From the NCBI GenBank assembly GCA_016214925.1, contig JACRMO010000113.1, positions 1,360 through 11,817 on the forward strand: DNA of 10,458 nt. The letters run 5' to 3'. The notes under the pieces were generated by a model that was not told the DNA's origin, made no database searches, and was given only the letters and a program-made list of their open reading frames with translations. The stretch comes from Gammaproteobacteria bacterium. Its GTDB lineage: Bacteria > Pseudomonadota > Gammaproteobacteria > Thiohalobacterales > Thiohalobacteraceae. This document shows, in pieces, positions 1-7,022 of this stretch (positions within the stretch are counted from its first letter, which is position 1; each line of letters begins with the position of its first letter). The position numbers and the translations under genes were made by a program.

Positions 1-1
1 T

Positions 2-634
2 CGCGCCGCGAAGACCGCCTACAAAATGAGCCGCGTCCTCATGTTCGAAGAGGTTGTCGGTGGCCGCTCCTACCGCATTTATGCCGACCGTCGCTGGACC
101 AATCCCATGGCCGACGCGACGCCGTCAAAGCTCTCCGGTCCACTGGACTTGGGCTGGCGGATAACCGACGGGGGCTATCTGGCACTCGACGCCCGGATCA
201 ATTTTTTCACCCTGGCCTACTCACTTAGCCCCGGCATGCTGTCGCAAACACCGGGTGTGGGTGCGAAATATATGATCGCCTATACCGATAGCGATGGCAC
301 GCCCTTGTCGGGTAGCAGCAACTATCACCTGAGCCTTCCGCCCAACATCCCGACCGCCAACTTCTGGTCCGTGACGCTCTATGAGGCGGAGAATTCTTCC
401 GGTCTCGCCAACGGCCAGCCGTTCCCGTCGCTGGGTTCGCGCGACAAGCCAGCGCAGAACGCCGATGGCAGCACGGACCTCTATCTCGGGCCGAAAGCAC
501 CCGAGGGCAAGTCCGGCAACTGGCTCGCCACCGTGCCCGGCAAGGGCTACTTCGCCGTCCTCCGCTTGTATGGTCCGACTGAAGCGGCGCTCAACAATAC
601 CTGGAAGCCGGGCGACTTCGAGAAGGTGAAGTGA
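2..634 (+). CDS. DUF1254/DUF1214 family protein, 3' part (5' end outside window)
   Basis: The reading frame is already open at base 2 (R-A-A-K-T-A-Y-K before the first ATG at 26), so the gene starts upstream and only about 210 C-terminal residues are seen. They match the DUF1214 half of DUF1254/DUF1214 proteins: an R-I-N-F-F-T-L-A-Y segment, G-V-G-A-K-Y, a D-S-D-G-T-P-L-S-G turn, Y-H-L-S-L-P-P, then FWSVTLY, D-G-S-T-D-L-Y-L-G and the closing L-R-L-Y-G-P-T-E-A-A-L-N-N-T-W-K-P. The same landmarks occur in the next gene (FWSLTLY, D-G-S-L-T-L-Y-F-G, I-R-A-Y-W-S-E-Q-A-I-L-D-G-S-W), and both proteins end in EKVK, so the two are paralogs. The biochemical function of the family is not established to my knowledge. 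The next start lies 32 bp downstream, which suggests one transcript. The internal ATG at 26 is unlikely to be the real start because it falls inside the domain. Confidence 0.88.
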   Translation, partial: RAAKTAYKMSRVLMFEEVVGGRSYRIYADRRWTNPMADATPSKLSGPLDLGWRITDGGYLALDARINFFTLAYSLSPGMLSQTPGVGAKYMIAYTDSDGTPLSGSSNYHLSLPPNIPTANFWSVTLYEAENSSGLANGQPFPSLGSRDKPAQNADGSTDLYLGPKAPEGKSGNWLATVPGKGYFAVLRLYGPTEAALNNTWKPGDFEKVK

Positions 635-666
635 CCGAACCAAACAATCAAGGAAAGAACGCGGTT

Positions 667-2145
667 ATGAAAACCACACGCAAACTAAACCTCATCGCCG
701 TTGCGCTCATTGGCGCACTGGCCTTCACGACCGCGCAGGCGCAGCAGGTGCCGCTGCCCAAGACCGCCGCCGAAGTGCCCGGTCCGGCCGCCGGCAACAC
801 GATGACCCAGGCGTATGTCCAGATGGTCGGCCGCATGGCCTACGTCTGGGGCTATGCGATGGTCAACTCGCACAACCGCCGCGCCGCCTTCGCCTATGTG
901 ACCGGCCAGAACGGTAACGTGCCCGGCTGGAACGGCGGCGTCCTCCCCATGGCCCCGATCGGCTACAACTCGATGCTGAACGATTACATCAAGCCGGAGC
1001 AGACCTTCGTCGCCTGCCCCAATCAGGATGTCGTGTATGGCGCCGGATACTTCGCGCTGGACAAGGAGCCGGTGGTTTTTCAGGTGCCGGATTTTGGCGA
1101 CCGCTTCTGGGTCTATGCGATCTATGACGCGCGTACGGACGAGATCGCCGAGATTGGCAAGCCCTACGGCACCAAGCCCGGCTTCTACCTGATCGTCGGG
1201 CCGAACTGGAAGGGCAAAGTCCCGGCCGGCATCACGGCAGTGGTGCGTTCCTCCACCGAGCTGGCCTTCACTGCCCCGCGCATTTTCAAGGACGACACCG
1301 CCAAGGACACCCAGGCCGTGCAGTCGGTGCTCGGCCCGGTCATGTTCTATCCGCTCAGCAAGTTCGATGGCAAGATGAAGACTACGGACTGGAGCAAGCT
1401 GCCGCACTTTCCGGTGCCGGCGGGTGCGACAGGCGAGACCAAGTGGGTCGCTCCCGAGAAGTTCTTCGAGCAATTGCCCGGCGTGATGAAGCTCGTGCCG
1501 CCGCTGCCCGGTGAGGAAGCCCTCTATGCCTGGATCGGTTCCGTGTTCGAGGCCGCCGCCAAAGACCCTGCGATCAAGCAGGCATTGGTTGAATCGTTCG
1601 TCGCCGCCGACAAGGAACTCATCGCGCCGCTGTTCCAGTGGAAATACAACGGTCGTTCCGCCGGTAACGGCTGGACTTCGCCGGTGAACAATGCGCAGTG
1701 GGGCACCGATTTCCTCAACCGCACCGGCACCGCCAAGTCGAACATCTACGACAACAAGCCCGACGAGACGAAATACATCTATCGCGATCTCGACAGCCAG
1801 GGACAGCAACTCCACGGCAAGAACCTCTACACGGTCACCTTCCCGAAGGGGCAACTGCCGCCGGTCAAAGGCTTCTGGTCGCTGACGCTCTACAACGAAC
1901 ACCACCTGTTCCATCCCAACAAACTGAACCGCTATTCGCTCGGCACGAAGAGTAAATCGTTGCAATACAACCCGGACGGCTCGCTGACCTTGTATTTCGG
2001 CGCGAAGTCCCCCGGCAAAGCCAAGGAAACCAACTGGGTGCCGGCGCCCGAAGGAACGTTCTCGCTCTACATCCGCGCCTATTGGTCCGAGCAGGCCATC
2101 CTCGATGGCAGCTGGATGCCACCGAATGTCGAAAAGGTGAAGTGA
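667..2145 (+). CDS. Secreted DUF1254/DUF1214 domain protein
   Basis: This is a 492-residue exported protein. A Sec signal peptide (MKTTRK, then a hydrophobic core, then A-Q-A before Q26) predicts cleavage after residue 25. The DUF1254 part spans about 98-215 and contains NQDVVYGAGYFALD, V-P-D-F-G-D-R-F-W-V-Y-A-I-Y-D and K-P-G-F-Y-L-I-V-G-P. The DUF1214 part spans about 375-475 and contains GFWSLTLYNEHHLF, D-G-S-L-T-L-Y-F-G and the terminal A-I-L-D-G-S-W. Length is normal for the family. I chose ATG 667 because it begins the signal peptide and has AAGGA at 650-654, although the 12-nt spacing is rather long. A GTG at 631 overlapping the previous stop would add 12 polar residues before the signal peptide and is less likely. 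It is a paralog of the upstream gene and probably in its operon. The product should be periplasmic or secreted. Molecular function is unknown; proximity to a sulfatase gene hints at envelope or substrate-processing work, but that is inference. Confidence 0.9.
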   Translation: MKTTRKLNLIAVALIGALAFTTAQAQQVPLPKTAAEVPGPAAGNTMTQAYVQMVGRMAYVWGYAMVNSHNRRAAFAYVTGQNGNVPGWNGGVLPMAPIGYNSMLNDYIKPEQTFVACPNQDVVYGAGYFALDKEPVVFQVPDFGDRFWVYAIYDARTDEIAEIGKPYGTKPGFYLIVGPNWKGKVPAGITAVVRSSTELAFTAPRIFKDDTAKDTQAVQSVLGPVMFYPLSKFDGKMKTTDWSKLPHFPVPAGATGETKWVAPEKFFEQLPGVMKLVPPLPGEEALYAWIGSVFEAAAKDPAIKQALVESFVAADKELIAPLFQWKYNGRSAGNGWTSPVNNAQWGTDFLNRTGTAKSNIYDNKPDETKYIYRDLDSQGQQLHGKNLYTVTFPKGQLPPVKGFWSLTLYNEHHLFHPNKLNRYSLGTKSKSLQYNPDGSLTLYFGAKSPGKAKETNWVPAPEGTFSLYIRAYWSEQAILDGSWMPPNVEKVK

Positions 2146-2165
2146 ACGCACGAGAGGACATGACT

Positions 2166-2228
2166 ATGAAAACTACATGCAAACAGAACCTCCTCACCGC
2201 CGCACCTGCTGGCGCGCTGGCGGTGTAG
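2166..2228 (+). pseudogene. Signal-peptide stub of a third DUF1254-type paralog, ended by an amber codon
   Basis: An ATG at 2166 with a good Shine-Dalgarno (AGAGGA, 2153-2158, 7-nt spacing) opens a 20-codon frame, MKTTCKQNLLTAAPAGALAV, closed by TAG at 2226. It copies the leader of the gene at 667: by hand alignment 12 of 20 residues and about 43 of 60 bases agree, including MKTT, N-L and G-A-L-A. The frame continues after the stop as A-Q-G, so TAG for CAG would restore A-V-Q-A-Q-G, a plausible signal peptidase site. No mature DUF1254 sequence follows; the frame ends again shortly before 2300. The 12 bases ending each preceding gene (623-634 and 2134-2145) are also identical, which fits a tandem duplication followed by deletion. 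Alternative: a translated 20-aa leader ORF upstream of the hairpin and the outer-membrane gene. Confidence 0.6.
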
Positions 2229-2255
2229 GCACAAGGTCCAATTGCCAGTGGCCGG

Positions 2256-2280
2256 CCCTGCGGGTGGAATACCCGCAGGG
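2256..2280. promoter_or_regulatory. Perfect 10-bp inverted repeat (hairpin or operator) before the outer-membrane gene
   Basis: CCCTGCGGGT (2256-2265) and ACCCGCAGGG (2271-2280) are exact reverse complements separated by GGAAT. As RNA this is a very stable GC-rich stem with a 5-nt loop. No T-run follows on either strand, so it does not look like an intrinsic terminator. It lies 27 bp after the amber codon of the signal-peptide stub and 37 bp before the ATG at 2318. A CATAAT box (2293-2298, one mismatch to the -10 consensus) sits just downstream, but no -35 match is found at the right distance; the dyad occupies that position and could be a protein-binding site. Attenuation, mRNA stabilisation or operator function are all possible. 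Confidence 0.6.
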
Positions 2281-2317
2281 ACAGGTCTACAACATAATTG
2301 CAACAGGAGAACACCCG

Positions 2318-3103
2318 ATGCAACACACCAAGATCACCGCACTTTCGCTGGCGGTACTGGGCCTGGGAACCAGTCAGGTCGGCCACGCCGTCGAGAGCGA
2401 CGCCTGGCAGTATGAAGTCACGCCGTATTTCCTCGCCGCCGGGATGGAGGGCACGGTCGGTGTCCGTGGAGTGACGTCCGATGTGGACGTGTCGTTCAAC
2501 GATATCATGGACAGCTTCGATCAGGGCTTCATGGGGTTTTTCTCGGCACGCAAGGGGCCGTGGAGCTACTCCCTTGAGGCTGTGTATATGAAGCTGGAGG
2601 ATGCAGGTTCGAAATCGGTGACCGGACCCTTCGGCAACGTTTCGGTCAGCGGCGCGTTGCAAGTCACCAGCAAGATGTACATCTATCAGGGTACGGTCGG
2701 TTATCGGGTTCTGGACGGAACCACAACCGTCGATGCGATCGGCGCGCTGCGTTACACCAAGCTGGAGGCGGATATGGATGTCACCATCACGACCACGCCG
2801 GCCATCGTGTTCCCGGGCGGCACGCGGAGCGCGGGCGGTTCGGTGAGCTGGACCGATGCGGTGGTCGGCGCGGTCGTGCACCATCCGGTGTCGGATAACG
2901 TCAGCCTGCTCGGGTATGTCGATGTCGGTGGTGGCGGTTCCGACCTGACCTATCAGCTGATCGCCGGCGCGAACTGGGAATTCAACAAGGGTTATACCGC
3001 CAAGGTGGGATATCGCTACCTGGATTGGGATTACGAAGAAGACGGTACCGTGTGGGACATTGCAGCGAGCGGTCCGTATCTGGGGCTGGGCATCGCCTTC
3101 TGA
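2318..3103 (+). CDS. Outer-membrane beta-barrel protein
   Basis: This is a 261-residue protein with a Sec signal peptide (positive start, hydrophobic 7-19, cleavage predicted after G-H-A at residue 24). The mature chain consists of alternating polar/hydrophobic strands such as W-Q-Y-E-V-T-P-Y-F-L, W-S-Y-S-L-E-A-V-Y-M-K, Y-I-Y-Q-G-T-V-G-Y-R-V, V-S-L-L-G-Y-V-D-V-G and Y-T-A-K-V-G-Y-R-Y-L-D-W. It ends in S-G-P-Y-L-G-L-G-I-A-F; the C-terminal Phe and alternating pattern are the usual recognition signal for the BAM assembly machinery. A D-V-D-V-S-F-N-D-I-M stretch near 55-64 recurs in a family of uncharacterised barrels, so I give no specific pore function. The frame is open further upstream (ATG at 2177), but ATG 2318 has CAGGAGA at 2304-2310 and begins the signal peptide. 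It may provide outer-membrane passage or anchoring for the neighbouring exported proteins (inference). Confidence 0.85.
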   Translation: MQHTKITALSLAVLGLGTSQVGHAVESDAWQYEVTPYFLAAGMEGTVGVRGVTSDVDVSFNDIMDSFDQGFMGFFSARKGPWSYSLEAVYMKLEDAGSKSVTGPFGNVSVSGALQVTSKMYIYQGTVGYRVLDGTTTVDAIGALRYTKLEADMDVTITTTPAIVFPGGTRSAGGSVSWTDAVVGAVVHHPVSDNVSLLGYVDVGGGGSDLTYQLIAGANWEFNKGYTAKVGYRYLDWDYEEDGTVWDIAASGPYLGLGIAF

Positions 3104-3206
3104 GTCTCGCCTGATGTCAGTCATAGTTGTTTGCAGAGGCTTTGTTACACATACATCCACATCGCTAAACAGTGGTTACTCGCGTTATCACGCCAAGGAG
3201 TGCTCT

Positions 3207-3815
3207 ATGAACAAATTATTTAATCGATCCCTGCTGGCAGCCGGTGTCCTGGCGCTGTCCCTGCAGAACGCCTTCGCGGCCGGTTCCGAATTCATCGACC
3301 CCGGCGCGATGATCTGGCAGAAACCCGACTTCAACCGCGCGGCCTATACGAAGGTCATGATCGAGCCCATTACGCTCTTCATCAGTCCCGACTCCGAATA
3401 CAAGGGCATGAAGGCTGACGAACTGAAGTCGCTCTCGGACGAATTCGCCGAGGTCATCACCAAGACACTGGAGCCGGATATCCCCATCGTGCACCAGGGT
3501 GGTCCTGGTGTGCTGTATATCCGCGCCGCGCTGACCGATGTGAAAGTGGCCAAGAAGAAGCGCGGGCTGTTGGGCTATACACCCATCGGTTTTGTTGTCA
3601 CGTCCGTCGCTCATTCCGGCGTGGGTGGTATCTCGCTCAAGGATGCCTCGCTCGAAGTCGAGATGCTGGACCCCGTCAGCGGCGAGCGTCTCGGCGTGCT
3701 CGTGGACAAGGCGCCCAAGGCGGCGGACGACAAGGAGATGTCCTGGGACGCCATCGATAAGACGCTCGCCTATTACGCCACACGTTTCAAGGCGCGCATG
3801 CAGGCGGCGAAGTAG
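3207..3815 (+). CDS. DUF3313-like exported protein
   Basis: This is a 202-residue protein with a clear Sec signal peptide (MNKLFNR, a hydrophobic core, then N-A-F-A at 21-24 before A-G-S). Relatives in the DUF3313 family are usually lipoproteins; this one has no lipobox cysteine, so a soluble periplasmic protein is expected. Family-like features are Y-T-K-V-M-I-E-P-I-T at 47-56, a helical segment L-K-S-L-S-D-E-F-A-E-V-I, then G-G-P-G-V-L-Y-I-R-A-A-L-T-D-V (98-112), and S-L-E-V-E-M-L-D-P-V-S-G-E-R-L-G near the end. ATG 3207 was chosen over upstream in-frame starts because AAGGAG lies at 3195-3200 and the signal peptide begins there. A 103-bp, less GC-rich gap separates it from the barrel gene, so it may have its own promoter, but I see no convincing -35/-10 pair. 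Function is unknown; a role as partner of the barrel or the sulfatase is only suggested by position. Confidence 0.75.
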   Translation: MNKLFNRSLLAAGVLALSLQNAFAAGSEFIDPGAMIWQKPDFNRAAYTKVMIEPITLFISPDSEYKGMKADELKSLSDEFAEVITKTLEPDIPIVHQGGPGVLYIRAALTDVKVAKKKRGLLGYTPIGFVVTSVAHSGVGGISLKDASLEVEMLDPVSGERLGVLVDKAPKAADDKEMSWDAIDKTLAYYATRFKARMQAAK

Positions 3816-3818
3816 GCG

Positions 3819-3898
3819 GACGTGAGTAACGGAAGCAATCTCCAATCCACTGATCTGCCGTAGATGGGGATTGCTTTGCTGCGCTCGCAATGACGTGA
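3819..3898. repeat. Interspersed dyad repeat of the GTCATTGCGAGCG...AGCAATC type
   Basis: Imperfect arms AAGCAATCTCCA (3833-3844) and TGGGGATTGCTT (3865-3876) pair over 12 positions with a single G-U. Next to them, ATTGC (3870-3874) and GCAAT (3887-3891) form a second short dyad. Read on the - strand the right half begins GTCATTGCGAGCGCAGCA, the hallmark of a short palindromic repeat scattered through intergenic regions of many bacteria. Its chance translation (V-I-A-S-A-A-K-Q-S on the - strand) is a familiar false protein. The 7-mer GACGTGA is present on both sides (3819-3825 and 3892-3898) and might be a target duplication, although GACG may belong to the repeat itself. It sits between the DUF3313 gene and the sulfatase and could act as a hairpin in a shared transcript. 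Confidence 0.7.
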
Positions 3899-3949
3899 AA
3901 AGGAGTTTTTAGCAAGCTGTTAGTGAGTGTTTGGCAAGGAGGGGCAGCC

Positions 3950-6520
3950 ATGTGTAGTTTGAGCCGCTGTTTGTGGAGTTCGTCGCCGTTTATCCTCGCC
4001 AAGGCGAAGACACGAACGGCTTCAGGTGTGCTGCTGGTCTGTGTGCTGGCCGCTGTGCCGGCCATGGCTGTGGAAGTTACGGGCGTGCCGGGTTCGCCGG
4101 GCGCTACTACGACTATCAGCGGCGAACAACTTCCGCCGCCCGCCCCGAAATTCGGCGGGGTGATCAAGGAGAGGGCTTCGGAGTCGAAGGCGTGGTGGCC
4201 GCCGCGCGTCGTGCCGCCGAAGGGCGCGCCCAACGTGCTGCTCATCATGACGGATGACGTCGGCTTCGCCGCGCCGTCCACTTTTGGCGGGGTGATCCCT
4301 ACACCGGCAATGGATCGCATCGCGATGAACGGGCTGCGCTACACCGATTTCCACTCCACGGCGCTGTGCTCGCCGACGCGGGCGGCACTGATCACAGGCC
4401 GCAACCATCACTCGGTGGGTAACGGGGTGGTCGGCGAAATCGCGACGGGATTTCCGGGTTACGACTCGATCATCCCGATCGATAAAGGCACTATCGGCAC
4501 GACCCTCAGGGACAACGGTTACGCAACGTCGTGGTTCGGCAAGAACCACAACACGCCCTCTTAGCAGTGGAGCCAGGCGGGGCCGTTCAATCAATGGCCG
4601 AACGGCATGGGCTTCGATTATTTCTACGGCTTTGTCGGCGGCGATACCAGCCAATGGCAACCGAACCTGTACCGCAATACCACGGCCATCTATCCATTCC
4701 GGAACAATCCCGGCTGGAACCTGGAGACGGCGATGGCCGACGAAGCCATCCAGTACATGAAGCAGCTCAAGGAGCTCGCGCCCGACAAACCATTCTTTGT
4801 CTACTACGTGCCGGGCGCCACGCATGCACCGCATCATCCGACGCCGGAGTGGATCAAGAAGATCAGCGACATGCACTTGTTCGATGACGGCTGGAACAAA
4901 CTGCGCGAGACCATCTTCGCCAACCAAAAACGTCTGGGCATCATGCCGGAAAACGCACAGCTGACGCCGTGGCCGAAAGAACTTCCGCAGTGGGACTCCC
5001 TCGGGGCGTTGGAGAAAAAGCTCTTCATCAAGCAAGCGGATGTTTATGGGGCCTACCTCGCCTACGCCGACCACGAGATCGGTCGCGTCATCCAGGCCGT
5101 CGAAGACCTCGGCGAGCTGGACAACACGCTGATCATCTACATCAGCGGCGACAACGGTGCGAGTGCCGAGGGCATGCTCGACGGCACGCCGAACGAGGTC
5201 ACCTATTTCAATGGCATTCCCGTGCCGGTCAAGGCGCAGTACCTCTGGTATCCGTTCTGGGGGTCCGACAAAACCTTCCCGCACTTTGCGACGGAATGGG
5301 CGTGGGCGATGGATACGCCGTTCAAGTGGGTGAAGCAGGTGCCGTCGCACTTCGGCGGGACAAGCCAAGGTGTGGCCATGTCCTGGCCCGGTCACATCAA
5401 GGACGCGGGCGGCATCCGCCGCCAGTTCAGCCACGTCATCGACATTGCCCCAACCATCCTCGAAGCGACCGGCATTCCGGCGCCCGACGCGATCAACGGC
5501 ATCAAGCAGGCCCCTATCGAAGGTGTGAGCATGGCGTATACCTGGGACAAGGCAAATGCCAACGCGCCCACCCGGCACACGACGCAATACTTCGAGATGC
5601 TCGGCAATCGCGCCATCTATCACGACGGGTGGATGGCATGCACGACGCCGGCGACGCTGCCGTGGCAACCGAGCAACGCTCCGCCACCGGATATTATCAC
5701 CGGGTACAAGTGGGAGCTTTATAACCTCCAGCAGGACCCCACCCAGTTCAACGATCTGGCTGCCAAGATGCCGGAGAAGGTCAAGCAGCTGCAGGCCAGC
5801 TTCGATGCCGAGGCGAAGAAGTACAACGTGCTGCCGCTCGACAACACGACGTTGCCGCGCTGGAATACGCCGCGCCCGAGCCTGACGGCGGGACGAACGG
5901 TCTTCACGTATTCGGGTGAGCTGACCGGCGTGCCTGACAGCGCTGCGCCGAATATCCTGAACAAGTCCTACACCATCACCGCCGAGGTGACGATTCCTAA
6001 AGGTGGCGCGGAAGGGATGATCGTCACCGAAGGCGGACGCTTCGGCGGCTATGGCCTGTTCCTGAGCAAGGGTGTGGCGGGCATACGTAGCGGCAAGCCG
6101 GTATTCCTCTACAACTTTCTTAACCTCAAGCGCACGACATGGTCGGGGCCCGAACTGGGCGCCGGCAAGCACACCCTCGTGTTCGATTTCAAGTCCGATG
6201 GTCCGGAATTGGCCAAGGGTGGAACGGGCGTGCTCTACGTGGACGGCAAGGAAGTGGACAGGAAATCCATGGAACACACCATCCCGATCACGTTCCCCGA
6301 GGACGAATCGTTCGATGTCGGCGATGACACACGCACCGGCGTCGCGATGCTGGAGTATCGCTACGATGTGCCGTTCAAGTTCACCGGCAAGATCGACAAG
6401 CTGACCTTCAAGCTGGAACCCTTCAAGCCGGTGCCCAAGACAGCGCCGGAGTCCAAGGCGGAACTGGCACCTATGGAAGCACCGGAGCCGGATCCTATTG
6501 AAGAACCGGAGAAGCGCTAG
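3950..6520 (+). pseudogene. Exported arylsulfatase (FGly type) interrupted by one in-frame TAG at codon 205
   Basis: A type I sulfatase of about 856 codons that would hydrolyse sulfate esters in the periplasm. ATG 3950 follows AAGGAGG (3936-3942, 7-nt spacing). A long N-region and hydrophobic stretch end in P-A-M-A before V-E-V, a likely signal peptide. Catalytic features are the metal-binding D102-D103 in LLIMTDDVGF, Cys140 of CSPTRAALITGR (modified to formylglycine in this family), GKNHN around 197-201, GATHAPHH, and D401-N402 in SGDNGAS. A C-terminal beta-rich domain follows, then a Pro/Glu/Lys tail after about residue 820. Codon 205 is TAG (4562-4564), in N-T-P-S-stop-Q-W-S-Q-A-G-P-F; from memory of the family, relatives read like N-T-P-E-W-Q-T-S-Q-A-G-P-F, placing the stop at a conserved Trp (TGG to TAG). 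The frame is otherwise intact to 6520. If the stop is real, the 204-aa fragment keeps Cys140 but lacks the second metal site, and restart at ATG 4607 gives a piece without Cys140; neither should be active. No sulfatase-activating enzyme gene is in the window. Confidence 0.87.
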
Positions 6521-6554
6521 CCGCCGCTGCCATTGCCAGTAAGGTCGCTAGCGC
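6514..6554. repeat. 8-bp inverted repeat spanning the sulfatase stop and the next gene's leader
   Basis: GCGCTAGC (6514-6521), which contains the sulfatase TAG stop, is repeated in inverted form as GCTAGCGC (6547-6554), six bases before the ATG at 6561. The 25-nt loop and the lack of a following T-run argue against an intrinsic terminator. In mRNA the stem would lie over the ribosome-binding region of the small membrane-protein gene, which has no clear Shine-Dalgarno. The arms are short and each contains the palindrome GCTAGC, so chance is possible. Confidence 0.35.
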
Positions 6555-6560
6555 GAAGCA

Positions 6561-6932
6561 ATGAGTGATATCGGGGCAATGAAGAATGTGTTGATTTTCG
6601 CCGCCGTCGGCGAAGCCGCGACCGGATTGGCGTTGCTGATTGTTCCCTCGCTCGTCGGGCAGTTGTTGTTGGGCGAGGAACTCAGCGGTGTCGCGATACC
6701 GGTGGCGCGCGTGGCCGGCATTGCCCTGATCGCATTGGGGATCGCCTGCTGGCCGGGCACACCGCTGACCGGCATGTTGACCTACAGCGCGGCCGTTACG
6801 CTGTATCTCGCCTACGTCGGCTTCGCGGGCGGTTCGAGCGGCATACTACTGTGGCCGGCGGTCGTCCTGCACGTGATCATCACGGTACTTCTGACTCGGG
6901 CAGCGACACGATTCCAACGCCGGCGGATGTAG
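6561..6932 (+). CDS. Small four-helix inner-membrane protein of unknown function
   Basis: This 123-residue, very hydrophobic protein has four likely membrane helices at about 8-36 (perhaps kinked), 44-64, 71-91 and 93-114, and a basic C-terminal end (R-F-Q-R-R-R-M) that should face the cytoplasm. I see no catalytic or binding motif and no family I can name with confidence; its size and layout resemble small DoxX/DUF-type four-helix membrane proteins, but no diagnostic residues are visible. The ATG at 6561 lacks an obvious Shine-Dalgarno; ATG 6579 (M-K-N-V-L-I-F) is an alternative that removes six residues. The gene follows the sulfatase stop by 40 bp and may be translated by coupling or regulated by the inverted repeat at 6514-6554. 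Composition and codon use look like the neighbours, which supports a real gene. Confidence 0.72.
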   Translation: MSDIGAMKNVLIFAAVGEAATGLALLIVPSLVGQLLLGEELSGVAIPVARVAGIALIALGIACWPGTPLTGMLTYSAAVTLYLAYVGFAGGSSGILLWPAVVLHVIITVLLTRAATRFQRRRM

Positions 6933-7022
6933 TGTTTCAGAAGGTTGAGATGTGTAGTCCGTGCGTGAGGGTAGGTCGTGCGTAAAAATCATGATCGGCA
7001 TTGCGTGGGTGATAAGGAAACT

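Noticed and set aside
685..2151. A 488-codon open frame on the - strand opposite the DUF1254 gene
   Set aside because: Same antisense composition bias; the + strand frame has a signal peptide and family motifs throughout.
3172..3191. Imperfect 20-nt dyad (GTGGTTAC and GTTATCAC arms) before the DUF3313 gene
   Set aside because: Only 7 of 10 base pairs match and there is no convincing promoter next to it, so chance is a sufficient explanation.
3787..4320. A 177-codon - strand frame covering the intergenic repeat
   Set aside because: It contains the V-I-A-S-A-A-K-Q-S translation of the interspersed repeat, a common false gene, and the rest is antisense to the sulfatase.
4562..4564. TAG read as pyrrolysine or another recoded residue
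   Set aside because: The aligned family residue is Trp, four other genes in the window use TAG as a normal stop, and no pyl genes or suppressor tRNA are present here.
4022..6277. A 751-codon open frame on the - strand antisense to the sulfatase
   Set aside because: The translation is rich in Arg, His, Val and Leu with no recognisable domain, as expected for the antisense of a GC-rich gene, while the + strand carries clear sulfatase motifs. The stretch has no supporting ribosome-binding site that I can see.
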